A DNA stretch of 64,000 nt from Apostichopus japonicus (Eukaryota; Echinodermata; Holothuroidea; Aspidochirotida; Stichopodidae): NCBI RefSeq assembly GCF_037975245.1, contig NC_092580.1:23455001-23519000 (forward strand), in the 5' to 3' direction. Shown here in pieces: positions 1-14,300 of this stretch. Position 1 is the first letter of the stretch, and every line of letters begins with the position of its first letter. The notes under the pieces are model-generated. The model made no database searches and was not told the DNA's origin. It saw only the letters and a list, made by a program, of their open reading frames with translations. The translations under genes were made by a program, and so were the position numbers.

Positions 1-3000
1 GGCTTTTAAATGTTAAATTCAAGCTCTAAGTTAATTAAAGATGACAGTTCATGCTTATAAGTATACAGACAAGATATCATTGGAAATTTGCTACAAAATC
101 TAGGGAAATAATTTTTCTGATCAATCAGTTTTCAGATGGTGTTGCAACATTATTTTTGTATGTTGTTTTCACTAAAAAATCACAGAGATAACACCTCTTT
201 AAACAAAAGAATACAAGAAAAGGCATAGTGCCCAATTGACAAACAACCAGAATTAAATCAATATAAAAAAGAGATTTGAACCAACTTGACTATTCCTGTA
301 TCTCTCATCAGATTATACTCATCTGTGTCCAATAACTTCTATACACTATATAGCAGTTACGTACAGTACATAGTGACAGCACAGTATATATGCATCATGG
401 AGCAATATTTCATCGCTAACTAACAAATTAACATGTCTCTAGACCACCTCCATTGAACTTCTGCAGTAAAATACTTCAATTAGTATTATTGACAGTCTCA
501 GAGGGAGGCTGGAGGAAAGGGCAATTGGTCTGTGATATATCCCACAAATATTTTATATGAGTCAAAATGATTTTAATGTATTTTCAGATTCCTTTTCTAG
601 GAATTGATCATCCATAAGTGGGTATTTATTGATTTCCATCCAGGGTGCAGATTGGTAACGAGTTTTCTATTGACTAGGGCAGTGTCTTCAAAATTGACAT
701 ATTAATAGCCCGGCATCCCTGGTTAACATCATTGCGTTTAATGCATTCGTTATTGGTTATGTGACATGTTTATAACGATGTATATATGGCTGTCTGATTA
801 AGAGTGATCAAGTAAAACTAAGTAAAACCGCTTTTGCAGGTCCCGTCCAATCTTTCAAAGAACATACATTTTTAAAGGGCAATTCTCCAGAATTGTCTGG
901 TAAGACAAAAAGATTGTACTTAATCAAATATTGCACTTTGAACCATCTGTTAGCTCCAATAGGCACCAACTAAACTATATTCTTGGATCTGTTTTTGAAG
1001 TTAAATAAGTTTGAGAGAGTTGTCTTCTGAGTGAAAATTGAGTGGTCTGGAATATATTTTGATGCTAACAGCCAGATCTTTCATTGAAGGCTATGTGACA
1101 GAGATACAACAGAAAAATGCAAATAATGTAGATAAACAGGTAAAATTGTTAATGTAAAAGTCTTTGTTTGTGTGTACACAAGGGGAAGCACACAAAGAGT
1201 CATGGGTACTGTTCATTCTGTGTTTCATCATGCATTGTCTCCCCATATCACACAGTAAAGTACTTTCTGCAGCATTGCTAGCGGTTTTTTATCAACTTTT
1301 ACACAGTGACTATAGTGCCTGTTTGAATCCACCACCACCCTCATAATATTACCACGGTACAATATTAAGAGTGTTAAATTAATCAGCTTTAATATTAATT
1401 AGTACTAGATACAGATAATGCAGCATGTTGCAATGCAATATTTCCACTCATCAGTGTACACTGAATAGGTCCACTATGGACTTCAACATGTCATCATCTT
1501 TATACAAAAACATAACAAATCAAGACAGATATTAACAAATTTTAACTGACACCGAAACCTCTCAATTTATTTTTCTTTTCTTTTCACCATTTCTTGTCTT
1601 TTGAACAGATTCATACCATTTCCAGTCTTTGGCTCAAAGAAGTGGATTCGGACTTGAGATAACAGGTATGGTCATACAATTATCTTTAATAACTAATCAG
1701 GAATGAGCCACCATTACAACCCTTCCACCACCTCCCACTGCTATTACCGCCTCCTTTACCCTTCCCTGCCCTCCCCCTCCCTCCCCTGGCCACTTCCCAT
1801 GGCAATACTTACAGGTTAAGAAGTTTCCACCAAGTTACTATAAACCATGCTCAACAAGCTGCCTTAATACCTACAGTATAAGTGCTGCTGTTCAATCCCC
1901 TGAAGAACACTCAATCAATATACAAAGAACCACTCTATTTGGTGATATGAGAACAGTATCCATCTCTCTATCTAGATCTGCAATTATTTTATCACCAAAT
2001 TTTCTATAAATTGAGTAGTTTGTTCAGCTGCATACCCCAGGGAACACTACTAGGGATTCTTCCACTTAAAATCCCTTCCACATGTGACAATGTCATTCCT
2101 AATCTTCTTTTCTAACTTCAATTTTTTTTTAACCTTTCTTAAAAGATGCTTTCATTTTCTTTATGATTTGCTGATTTTATCTTTATTTTTTTTTTTAGGG
2201 ATTTTTTTATTTATCTGCTTTTGAAATTCTCAGTACTTTTTCTTGAAATAATGATAACAATGAAAACAGAAAGCCTGAAAAGTCATGTCACAGGTTCTAT
2301 TACACCCTGTGAAAACCCCTAAGGGGTGCATTGCAAGTGACAAGGGGATCACAGTTACCTCTTTAAAAGCTCCTCTGGAAAGTTATGAAAATAAGTTTTC
2401 ACTACTCTTGGATCAGTGAAAATAATTTTTAGCCCCCCAAAAAATTGCTTGTTTTGGGAAGAGGTCACACAAGACCAGCCAGCCTGTTGTCAGTGTGATT
2501 CCCTGCATATAGTCCTCCCTTTTGTATAAACAACAGGCTAGAAAATAAAAATGGTTAAAGCTGCACTCCTAGTTGAAGGGAATAAATGAATGGAAAGAAT
2601 TTTCTTGACAAAGAAGGGGGGGGGGGGGGAAACATTAAAATAAGTAGAATTGTGATAGAAATAAAATATGTGATGTTATCATCTAGAGTTAATTCAGTGT
2701 AGCATTCCTTGGACATGTTTTTTTTCTCAAAAGGTTAGTCCTTTAATTCATAATGGACGTTACATTCATGTGTGTTGATTCCATGGGTTTTATTTAATGT
2801 CACTTCAAGAACAGCTGTATCGTCCATTCTCTTTTACCTTGTTTTTGGGAATATGAACAGCTGCATGCATTTGTTTTGCGGAAAGAGCTGTTACTTCCTG
2901 ACAATTTCATTTAGTATGTTATTGCACACATACATTCCTCTGTGTCACATTATGCCAAAACATTTGAAGTTTACCAGAGAAAAAAAAGACCATGTCAAGA

Positions 3001-6000
3001 CTATATATTTTCCCTTTCAGATACCAAAGATATTGCAGGCCTTAGAAAAAAACTTGATTTAAAAAAAAAAAAAAAAGACTTGCAAGTTGCTTGTACAGTA
3101 GCTGTGTGGGACAAGAGTTGTTGTTGGGTGCCCGCAAATGAATCCAGAAAATGGATTTCATGTAATTTGATTTCATCTTATTAGACCTGTAGAAAAGAAA
3201 AATATCATTACTTTTTGTTTACTTGTCTGTTTCTGCTTCATTAATTCTGTTTGCAATTAATAAGAAGCATAAAGCTTTTACAGCTTTGATGCAATATGGC
3301 AGGTATATGCTTTAGTGTACTACAGTGTATGTAACAGCACATGTAAACTACTGTATAAATAGCCTTACATTTATATACGTACACTCTAACAGCCATATAC
3401 ATACGTGCGCCTCCCCGATTCATGCATCAATTTAATTACCTACACTTAGCTTGCATATGAATCAATGTGCTATAAATTTGTTGTCAATACCATTAGTAGA
3501 AAAGAGTGATTATCCCCTCCAATTTTTACTCTCTTTTCAAGCTTGTTGAGTGTCAGATTTGCTGAGTATATATACCATAATTGGTATTTCTGTTGGTCAG
3601 TCAATTGATGGAAATGTAAAATCACAATTAGAATTAGCAGCAGATCTTTAGAATTTTTCCTTTACATTCATTGAGTCAAAGTCGTTCTTAAGTGGGTTAT
3701 TTTTCGTCCGAGCTCAAGCGGTAAGTACAAACCTCTGTTTTCTCAGAATATGATTAAAAGCATGACATAGCATTTAAATTTGAAAATACTATATTAATGT
3801 ACAAGCCATGAAGAAAAATGTCTGTATATCCAGTGGAATGTTCCTTGTGGTATATATCTCTGTTCCTGATACTGCTCAGATTGGCCATTTTGGATCCCCT
3901 TTTGTCAAGTTGCAGACAAGAGCTGATGTAACAGTTTTTGGTCTAAGGTATTATTTCACAATTTAAATTCTGTGTTTCCTTCTGGATGACTGTACAATAG
4001 AACAATGTACATACTAATTTGATTCTAACTTTGGTTTAAATTCAATCCTGTTCACACAACGTGCCAAACGTCTGATTGCTGATTCTTCAAATTATCCAAA
4101 ATGAAGTCAGTGTCGTATTATACACCCCAGCTGGGAGTTACTACAGACCCTTCCTGTTTACCCATATAACCAATCATGTAACATCCTGAGCTGAAAAAAC
4201 CCAATTTCCCCTTATCTGAGAGAGATGTATTCAAGGATCTCAAGTAGTGATTTGTTTGAAGGATACATGTAAATCCCCTCCTTACTGCAGGTTAATGTGA
4301 AGACTCTTTCTGAGAGAGAGAGTGAATTAATTAAGTAATCAATAATGCTTGTTGAAAGTTTAAAAAGAGGATTAAGGCTGTCAGGTCACAGTGGGGTGAA
4401 AGAGCTGAGTGGCAGTGGGGGATTATTTATATCCAAGGATTAAGGTCAGTTAGACTCTATTCAGTTAGGTTCTATTTTGTACTATTGTATGATTAAGCAG
4501 TAATAGAGTTTTACAATGAAGACAGTGATCATGTACTTTTGTGGTTAAGAACCAGCCTGTCCTAACAGAGATATTACAGTAATTAGTGAATGTAGCTAGG
4601 CTTATGACAACAGCTCAGAGGTACAGTGTGAATGTAGCTAGGCTATGACATCTGCTCCGAGGAAGTACATGTGATGCTGTAGTTGAAATGTCAAGAATGT
4701 TGAAAGGCAGGAAAAGTCAAACCCAAGCAAGTTTTCTTCGTAGGAGTAGTAGTTTGGCAGTTTTTATTTTTAGTTTTGGAATACTGAACTATCTAGGAAG
4801 AACTGACTTTCAGATGTTACCTTGTGGGAATTAATTGAGGAAACGAAAGAAAATTGTTTATTGTTTGTTTTTACTGTACGTCACAGTTGAGGTAAGCTCT
4901 TCCTATTCAAGTCTTCATGTCCTAGTTATGTTTTGGTTGATAGAATTTTTATTGGAATTGTGAAAAGAAAAAGAAAAATGTGACTGGTTTTCACATTAAA
5001 GTCAGACAAATATTAATGAGATGGTGTTGTTCAATGAAAATTTATCAAACTATATTCAAAGAAACTTATAGTTGCTTGCATTGTCTGCAAACACTTTAAG
5101 CTATCAAGTACTGTAGCCGGCTGTACTGTAGTTTCAACTGACATATGTTTGGAGGACTTGTAACTGGAGATATAGCCCGGAACATAGATTCTTTCCTGTT
5201 TCAGATCTTAACGTTTGTACATGTTGTAGAGTACTTTACTGTAAGAGTTACCTGTTTGTCAAACAGTTTACCTGCTGTTATAAGTACATGTACATTTGTG
5301 GATCCGAAAGTATTATGGTCACAAATGGTCATGAGGTATTTGTTAATGACTTGTAACCTCCTTCTAAAGCTATTCTCTTTCTGGTGATGCCATATCCAAC
5401 CAATAAAGGAAAGACCAAGTGTCACATGGCAAAAACAAATTCCATTATTTTTAAACTGCTAACATTGCTTGAGGAACGATACAATGAGATGCAAGGTTTT
5501 ACAAATGAAACAAAACAATTTGTTACTTGTTTTTGGGACAAAGATCTTTTTGCACAGGATTTAAATGGTAAATAAGTCACTAATTAGTAGCAACCATTTC
5601 ATTGTAACTTCATTATTTTCTTAGATTGAACCTTGAAAGGCCAATTATGTGTGGAAGAAGTGGTGGATATTACATAACTTAAATTATTTTCAGCTGTCAG
5701 TACAAGCAAGACACAATACTTTGTGGCAATTTTAAGCTCTACAGTTGATCTTTAGGTCTTAGTTTGCTGGGAGAGAATCAAAAAAATGCAGGACCATTTT
5801 TTTACGGTGGACGGCATAACTTTTCCTTTCCAGAGTTTGAAGGAACAGCTGCATGTCAAGCACTGCACAAGTGTACTGTGGATATCACATCTTTCATTGT
5901 GTATTATAATTGCATGAAATAGGACACTGCTACTCATATCAAGGGCTGGCTATCCAGTAGCCAGAGTTTAATTTGACTTTAATCACAGTAAAGCTTAAAA

Positions 6001-7514
6001 ACCAAGAGAGTTCTTTGAACTCTCCAAATCAAACCATCAAAAAATGTGACCTTCTCTTAGGATCAGTCAGAGATACTACCCCTACTGTGTCATTTTAGGT
6101 CAAGTCTTTCAGCACAGAAATTCTACACATATCATTATCCTTAGTGGTCACTATGGTAACCCAAGAACTTTGTCAGTGGGTGATTTTATTGATTTAATAT
6201 TGTGTGTGGGTTAGAGTAAAAAGAACTGTCCCAAAGTTGTCTTGTTTGCCAGTGATTCCGATGATAAATTTATTCCATAATGACCTGTAACTCTATAGTT
6301 ACAGCAAGCATCGTTACAGTTGTTACAATTACTTGTCAGATTCTGTTCGGCTGTTTGACTAGATAGGTTCAACAACCAACACAATTGGGACGGTTTACTC
6401 TTGAGCTCTTCTCCACTGTGCAGATATATTTATACAGTAACTTGAGATAAGTTAGTGCATGGGTTTTTTTGTATTTGTTTGTTTTTTATCGTTGTTTTTG
6501 TTGTTGTTTTCATGAAGCAACATCGAAGTTAACCTGTGATTTTGCTATGGTAGTGTGTACTACTCATATACTGTTTTCCTGCATACATGTCAGGTGTAGT
6601 GTATACTGGCGTGGTAGCGATGTAAAATAATTTTCCTTTAGATACAGTGTGCTTCCTGTATTTCTCTTTGCGGAATTGAGATCATCAAAGGTATTAATTA
6701 GTAAGATACAATATTATGTCTGAACAAATTCTTGTCGTAATTAAACAACAACAAGGTGATTTTGTTCAGCTCTGCGTATATGGAACAGGCTTATATACAA
6801 AGGTTAATAAACCATTACAGTACAGCTGGTCAATGCTTCAGGCAAATAATCTGTTCATTTACAGTCACCTACCTACATGTACAGCATTCTGTTAACAAAT
6901 GCAGGACAACACACCAAATAATTACATGCAAATCACATACTCAAATAACTATGGCAAGGTTTATATTTCTTCTCAAATCGGAGAAGAAAGAGGAGGGTTT
7001 CTTTTCATCAGTTGTTTGCCCTCTTACAAACAGGGAGTTTGTCAATATAATCACAGTTCTTGATGAGGGTAATGGACTCTGAATTCCATAATAAAGGAAG
7101 ATGTTGAATGACTATAGGATTTGTGCATGCAAGCCACCAGAATAACAAAGGGTACAACTACAGGCAACATAATTATTGCGTACAACTTACTGTAGGTATT
7201 AGTGTGGACTGTGGAGGTAGTAGTAGAGAAGTATAATAGAAAGCCCTATGAGTGCAGCACTCTATTATTATATACTGTACAGTGTTTAGATCCTTTGCTC
7301 AGATGTGTGTGTCTGCATGCACATATATGCTTAAAAGTGTATATATACCTCACAGCTTTGTGTCTAGAGATGTGTATTAAATGATTACATCACTAGGACA
7401 ACTTGTTGATCTTCTTTATAATATACAGTACCATACATTTGAAAATGTTTACAGTAACCATATAAAGGTACAGAAATGTTGACCTCTAGTTAGAAAGTAG
7501 GTATGAAGATGATG
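1..7514. other. Non-coding A+T-rich stretch, no supported gene
   Basis: I see no protein-coding similarity on either strand; open frames are short and lack domain-like composition. Contents are scattered T and A homopolymers, a G run at about 2618-2629, and a short imperfect direct repeat around 4587-4680 built on 'gtagctaggct'. One exon-like segment at 1609-1665 is listed separately. The stretch could be intergenic or part of an intron of a gene lying outside the window. Confidence 0.6.
1609..1665 (+). other. Possible small exon (splice-site pattern only)
   Basis: A long pyrimidine-rich tract (about 1568-1603) ends in the acceptor ...gaacag at 1608. The following 57 nt end at ...aacag, followed by gtatgg at 1666. 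The segment is open in one frame and its length is a multiple of three. No product is recognisable; it could be a 5'-UTR exon, a small coding exon of an unseen gene, or chance. Confidence 0.18.
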
Positions 7515-7730
7515 TAGATAGACTAGGCTAGCTAGTTCATGAGTGCAATATATACAGTATTTACATAGTATTTACATCATGGAAAAGATAGGCTAGCTAG
7601 TCCATCAGTTTAACCAGACTGCATATGTACAGTATTTATTTACATTGGCAATTGATGTAAAAGATAGGCTAGCTATTCCATCAGTGTAACCAGATTGCAG
7701 ATACAGTATTTACATTGGCAATGTAAAATA
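7515..7730. repeat. Three diverged tandem copies, ~72-76 bp unit
   Basis: Copies begin near 7515, 7587 and 7663. Each contains 'aggctagct', then a cca/tca-cagt element, 'acagtatttac' and an 'acattggca'-like end. The first copy is the most divergent. The array has no coding content. Confidence 0.7.
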
Positions 7731-8130
7731 TTAAACATTAATTATGACGTGCAGGCATTGATTGAAAATAACAAACACAACATGTTTACGATTGCTATGT
7801 GAACATAAACCTACCAGCAGAAACTCTGCTAAAGATGAGGCTGTCTGCAAATTGTTTTTTCATGATATTAACAGTCTGGAAAGAGGATATAAAACAATTA
7901 ACCATGCTCTTACTGTTAACATTCTTAGAAACATTCTAAAAGTATGACTCTCAGAGTATGCTATCAAATTCCCTGCCAATGCACTCTTTGATAATGATAG
8001 CACATACACCGAACAGTTGTATCATTCTAAGGTAAAAAAAATCAGACCATAACATTGCAGATATTTTTTTTAAAACCTGCCAAACTTAACAGAATTATAT
8101 ATATATAGCTATATATATATATATATGTTA

Positions 8131-8565
8131 CTCAAGTTTCACGCCTGCAGTGTGCGGCAATCATCAGAAAACTGGACGTAAACATTCGTGTATGTGACCT
8201 TATCATGTTATTTCTTCCTAGCATGGTCGGGCGGTTTGTTGACATGGCAACACTTTTAGATGAGCTCTTTTTGTTTGTTTATACTGTCCTTGGTACCCGT
8301 AAGATTGCCAGCTCCTCTTCTATGCAGAGGTTGCATTGGCTTGATTCACGTTTGTGCATGTTTGATTCCTTTAAGGTCTATTTCCCAGCATGTATTGTGG
8401 CTAATTCCCCCGCTTTTCAGGTTCCATACGTACTTTGACAGTTCTGTTTCTCTTTGGTACTTTTCATGCCTGAGAGAAGGAAGAAATAGAATGTTAAGGT
8501 CATGTACACGAATGTCTAAGTCCAGTTGTCTGGTGATCGCCGCACACTGCAGGCGTCAACTTGAG
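8131..8565. mobile_element. MITE: 435-bp non-autonomous DNA transposon with ~90-bp TIRs
   Basis: The left end beginning ctcaag at 8131 and the right end finishing cttgag at 8565 are inverted copies of each other. They share a block around 'gcctgcagtgtgcggc' and remain alignable for about 90 bp (roughly 8131-8221 against 8475-8565), with small indels and substitutions. Both ends are flanked by TA (8129-8130 and 8566-8567), as expected of a Tc1/mariner-type 2-bp target duplication. The left flank is TA-rich, so the TA call alone is weak. There is no transposase; short open frames inside are incidental. Superfamily assignment is an inference. Confidence 0.82.
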
Positions 8566-9419
8566 TATTAAACAACATGCTGTAAGTTACTGTATAGGTA
8601 TACTATATTATATATGTATGTATATATATATATATACATTAGCACAAGCTGCATTGCTATTACCATCTTTGTATGTATGTGTGTGTGTGTGTTTTTATCT
8701 TTGTGTGGTGTAAACTTTATAGGTTTCCTTCCTCCCTTGGAGAGGTTTATGGCCACAGAATGTACAAAGGTGACCAACTGGAGCTTGCTAATAAATCTTT
8801 GAACTGCCAAAAATTTTGAAGAGGTTGCTAAACATACCAAACATTTTATGGTACTATACTTTGAAGGGTCATAGGTCATTTCTTTATCTATCAAGTTGAA
8901 GAAAATTTGTCAAAATATCATTAGAGAAGAACTTCAGTTATGCCAAACATGTCTTGTTGTTTCCTGTTGCAGTAGTTTAAATAAAAAGATTGCAATTTTA
9001 GAATTCATGGGCGTATACTAGCCTAACACCATCAGCAGACCTACCTATATAGGTTGACTGGTTTCTTGAAGTTACTTGTGAAGGTATATCTCTTTGTCTG
9101 TCCACAATGACCAAGTGCTTCTTCTTTGACATGTTTCAAACCAATTTTGCTGAAACAGACTCACTGATCCTTGGATAAAAGGTGATTATTTGATGCATTT
9201 AGGGGGCAATTTAAGTGGTAGTTACAAAACTCTATAAAACATTCTGCTGCTGTAATCTGATGTAGTTGTCAATCTTGTTGTCTCATAGTTATTTGCCATA
9301 GAGAGGATGAGATATTGTAGTTACATTGCCAGTTGGACCATATACAGCTATGTCAGTTGCCGTAGCAACAGTTGCCATGGTAATTGTCAATTTTCCTGTG
9401 TAGTTACTCTTGGGGAGTT
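8566..9419. other. Non-coding spacer with TA microsatellite
   Basis: This stretch starts with a TA-rich microsatellite at about 8608-8638, followed by a TG run near 8678-8692. The rest is non-coding sequence with no recognised gene. Confidence 0.6.
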
Positions 9420-10010
9420 AGACCATGTTGGGTACCCAAGGGTGAACGGAAGTCCATGACTGAGGAAGGGGTAAAAATGTGTCTGTTTGTGTGTGTGGGT
9501 TTTATGCTTTAACGTTACAAGATGAAAAATTGACCTCACGTAGCACCTTCACAGGTAGAATGGAAATGTCAAGTACTATTAAAATATGTGGTTGCCATGG
9601 GGACCGAGGTCAAAGGTCACATGGTGTAAGGTCAAATGTACATATTTTTAGCACAATTTTGTGCCAAGTCAAATTGCTGGGTGAATTTTCTTCAAACATG
9701 TTGGGAAGTTACCTCACGGCGAAAAGACAGACCGCCAAAACCAAGGGTTAAGAGGTCAAAGGTTAAATTAAGTTAAATCATCAAGGGTGCACCCAGAGGT
9801 ACCTTTCCAACCAAGTTTGAAGAAAACCAAATTTTTTGCTATAACTCCATGGGGAATATTGAATTGACTGGTATCTTGACAGGTATTATGGAAATTTCAA
9901 GTATGTACATGTATGTCAAGTATGAAATTATGTAGTTGCCATGATAACTGAGGTCATTGGTCACATGATCAAGGTCAAGTATATATTTTTAGTGCAGTTT
10001 TGCTGGCGAT
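9420..10010. repeat. Dispersed repeat with AGGTCA-type motifs, two ~344-bp units
   Basis: Two related units can be aligned. Both contain 'gttgccatg', then an 'aggtca' element, 'ggtcacatg', 'aaggtcaa' and a 'tatttttag...gca..tttg' block. The first copies lie near 9589 and the second near 9933. A perfect direct repeat with one-base spacing, AGGTCA-a-AGGTCA, lies at 9607-9619, and a near copy at 9753-9765. The AGGTCA arrangement recurs at 11000-11310 and 38860-39045. Confidence 0.6.
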
Positions 10011-10999
10011 GAGATTTGCAACTCAGTGGATTGCCCTCCTGTTAATACTTTGGTCATGTTTAGGAGCTTTACCTAACATCAGAATAATCACTTGTCATAA
10101 GGGTCAGGAAGTGGTCGTGTTGGGTCATATGAACAGGTCTGAAAATTTCAGCTAATATGATTGCATGTGATGGTTATAGTGTGATATGATATTGCTAGGT
10201 TTGATTAAGGTGATAATTACAAGGATACATTTTATTAGGGATATGCGATTTTACAGATACACTGTTACATGTTATGCTCTACTTATTATTTGCCACAGCT
10301 GAAAGGCACTTTATGCCTTTTTCAGGTGATATATATTTTGCATATTCTGAAGTTTGAGCTGAATTTTCATTTAAATATTTACGAAGAAATAATTTTTCTT
10401 TATTTGACGTTGGCAGATCCTGATTCATGTATATAGTCATAAAAGCAGTTGTTCCTTGTTAACCGCATTCACAGACCAATAGTATAGATTGTTTTCTGTT
10501 TGGTGGATGGTTGTCATAAGGGAATTTATTCTGAAAGGAAAAAGGGGAAGAAAAGAGAGATTTTGTTTGAGTTGGTTTGTTTGTAGTGAACAATTGAATT
10601 CTTTTTTATTGACAACAGAAGTTAATATCACATAGGTTTGTTACTATAGTAACAAAATCAGATAACAAAGACCTACCCACATGTGTCCGATAATAATGGA
10701 TTACACCCACACCGCAGGTAGGGCCGCTATATTTGGCTACCAGTAAGGTTATAAAATACTTAACATGTTCCTGGTTTGGTTTCCATGGTGCTGTATTAGG
10801 TTGTAAAGCACTTTTAAGCAAGTTTAATTAAATGATTGTAAAACCTTCAAATGTAGAGATATACTATGTACAGGTGTTCATGTGATGACAATTCATGACG
10901 TCAGTTGGGTTGATGCAGCTGCTAGCTGCTTTTTGGTTTCGATGACAAGAGAAACCTATGCAGTCATGATGGTGTGTGTGAATGTAAGTATATGTGTGA

Positions 11000-11310
11000 T
11001 GCCCAGCTTGTAAACACAATATCTCAGGATAGGTATCATGGATACCTTTCTTACTTGGCATGTTGACGCCCCATATATATTAGACGAACCCTGCAACTTT
11101 TGGTGGAGGTCAAAACTGTGAAAACCTTGTTAACACGAGGTCTCCACTTAGGAAGCATCGGTACTTTTCATACGTGGCATGTGGATGCATTGTAGTGAGT
11201 AGATTGTAGAAGATCCCTGTTGTTTTTGGTGGTAGTCAAAGGTTATTTGAGGTCACCAGATGTCAAACGCTGAAACCTTGTAAACACGACATATCATGAT
11301 AGGAAGTATC
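11000..11310. repeat. Dispersed repeat family, tandemly arranged ~130-150 bp units
   Basis: Repeated phrases are 'ttgtaaacac' or 'ttgttaacacga', 'ttggcatgt' or 'gtggcatgtggatgc', 'cctg..ttttggtgg..gtcaaa' and 'tttgaggtcacc'. At least two imperfect units follow one another. The same phrases occur near 25545-25720 and 38860-39045, so this is a dispersed family. I recall similar repeats from echinoderm sequence but cannot confirm this. Confidence 0.6.
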
Positions 11311-14300
11311 CAATGTGAAAAGACATTAAATGTAATCAACTTAGGCTCTAAAGTTAGCAGGGTAAAACTTGATGACAGTTTTCCAGAAGTTCTTGTCCAG
11401 GTCCCAAACTGTACATATTTGTTGGCAATATTGATGATCTTTAACACGGCCATTATATCCAAATGTTAAATGCTGTTTATAGATGTTGAAAATGTTTTTA
11501 TATATATCGCACATGCTGTTGCTTGTCAGTAATCACCATTTTCCCTTCTCATGGTCCCATTTCCATTATTACCATCCCTATCCCCTAAAAGTTATGAACC
11601 TTCTCCTGTCCCTTAAAGTATGAACTCTCTGCTCCCCATAATAGCAGTATGTCTGTTCCCCAACAATATCAGATGACTCTTCCTTTTCCCTAAGTGTGGC
11701 ATTTATTTAAAATGTGACCCCTGTCATGTTCACATGACCCCCTACAATTTCCCTAAAAGTAGGACCTTCCTCTTAAATTATAAGACCTTTGTGATAAAAT
11801 GCCACAATGGGCCACATTGATATGCTTTCAAAAGAATCTCAACTGTAAGTGTAATATTCCGCCTACAGTAGGGTGAAGTGCTCTTCAATATTACATACCA
11901 TATCTTGTAGGTTGCTATCTTTGTATATGATCTACTGTATACTATTAACTTTGACATCTGAATGTTTTGATCTCTACCTTAATCATTGACATCTGACCCT
12001 TTGGCTGACAAGGGACACATTCCCCCAAGAGTTGATCAAACAAAGGGTTAATGTTCAAGGATATTGATATGAAAGCAAAGTGTAATGTTCCGCTTTATTT
12101 AACCCTGCCATACATCTTCTACCCATTACTGTATGAACTTGTATGGCACTATCCCTTATGACATTGACTGGGTTTCTGATTTGGGATTTTAATTTGTTGT
12201 ACGGATTCCCGTTTTTTTTTTTTTTTTCTCTGCAGCAACAGAACTTGTATTTTAATTGCTTATGCCCTAGGCATCTAGATGAATGTATTATTTTCTCAGT
12301 CAAGAGCCTATATTGGAGGCAAGTGGCTCTCTCTGGGAAGAGAAGGAAACTGATTTTATTTCCACCACAAATTGTAGAATTCTTTACTTGTGACCTATAG
12401 CTAAAGGGGGTATTGGGGGGGGGGGGGGTGGTTGATTAAGATTCATGAGGAGAGGAGGATACTCATTGACTCATAGCTGAAGGGGCTGTATGGTGCATCT
12501 GGGATAGGAAGGACCCAGGGGTTATCTTTACCTACAATAATAATATTAATACTGAGTTTAAGTCAAGTTATTTCTTTGTAATCTCAGTTGATATCTAGAT
12601 GTCTTGTTCACAATTATGAAGCCTACAGTGTCTGGTTAAATATATACAAACAGTATGGGAATCCTCTAATTGAATTTACCCAGAGACTTACTGGGTTGGG
12701 TTGGCCTTCAATCGAAATGTGGTTTCAGAATTTAGGTTTTCTTCAATATAGGCTACCAAGCTAGGAAATTGTTAGTGTGGATTAAACATTTGAAATTAAG
12801 GGAATTCAAAGTTGCTGTTAGTATATATGAAACAGCAGCTTTCAGTTTAAATTCATAATCATCAGTAGGATTGCCATGGTAACTACCAAAAAACCAGCCA
12901 AGTTTTGAGGGTTTTATCACAATAGTTTATGTCAACAGCCTCAAAAGTCAAACACAAATTAATTCCACATGTGCAACTAAAATAGTTATTCTACTTCCCT
13001 AGATACTTGTATTTAGGGAATGTGTGTGTGTGCAAAGGGGGGGGGGTGGGGGGAATTATGTGAAGAGAACATTTTAATTTTTCTCTGAAATCTTTTTTGT
13101 TTTCCTGAAGTTTCAATAATGGATAGACCTAGCCTTGAATGGGAGAGTTGTTTCTTCACATGTTATATATAATACCTTTTTCATAATGGTGTGCTATGTG
13201 CAGTCTAGGTTAGTGTTGACTTTCCAATAGACTGGATAAAGACTCAGATTCTAGGTCAAATTTGACGTTTGCCAGCCATGACTACTGACCAGCAGCAACA
13301 GTAATAATCACTTGCAGTAGCTGAAGCTGTAATAATCCCAGTAACCTGATCTTGTCTGTTTCTTATTGGAGAGGAGGATGAGGAGTAAAATGCGGTCAAT
13401 ATTAGAGGAATCTGTGGAGATGAGCAACATCTGCGGTACTTATGCTGCGTAAAAAAATAGAGAAACTGTGCATCTGGGTTACAGGCTTTGGTGACAACAG
13501 CTCTTTTGAGTGAGTGAAGAAAATGGGAGGAAAGTAAGAAGACAGTAACACATTCTTACAAGGCAGAAATTTTTCAAAAATATTTATGGATCCAGTAGTT
13601 TATTTCGACGATGCGTTCCTTTTGATCAAATACCAAGTTCTGTTAATCAAAGATTTCTTAATAGTGACCTCAATGATTCTATTTAATTGTGACAAATTTG
13701 TCTTCCTAGTTTAGGGAGAAAAGTCAAACAAAATGATGATTTTCTCAGCGTCCACAATCTGAGCAATTTCGCCCACCCAGTTGGGACAAGTTTGCACATA
13801 TGCGGTGGTACTGTCATGTCATGGTTTAGAACACTTGTATAGTAACAGTACTGTTTATTAGATAAAGCAGTATGAAAATCCATATTTCTGTCAATTTTCC
13901 AAACTGAATTTGAATTCTGTACGGTATACTTTTGCTGGAAGTGACTCCAAGCGTAACATAAAAGTATCAGTTTTAAATTTATTTCAATCCATTTCAGTAT
14001 AAAACAAAGAGATGAAACTGCAATAAATGTGAAAAACAAATGGAAATAATTGAATTTACTTCGCTCCACTCTTACCTGTCTCCCACTCCACATCTGCACT
14101 ACGTACACCTCATTCCAAATCTACTATGTAGGGAGAAACTACACCTTTTTTGTTAGTTACAAGAGGAGTTGTTAGTGTGTGGGGTTTTTTTTGCATCTGG
14201 TTTGAATGTACTACTTGATGGACAGATGCATCTGCTGTTGTTTTATACCGCATTAGTGCTGATTAAAGGTCTCTGTTTTTACTTTCCAAGCTGTTTAGTT

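Noticed and set aside
13683-14108. A 141-codon minus-strand open frame
   Set aside because: The composition looks random, with no domain or signal peptide and no splice or neighbour context; in 64 kb a frame of this length is expected by chance.
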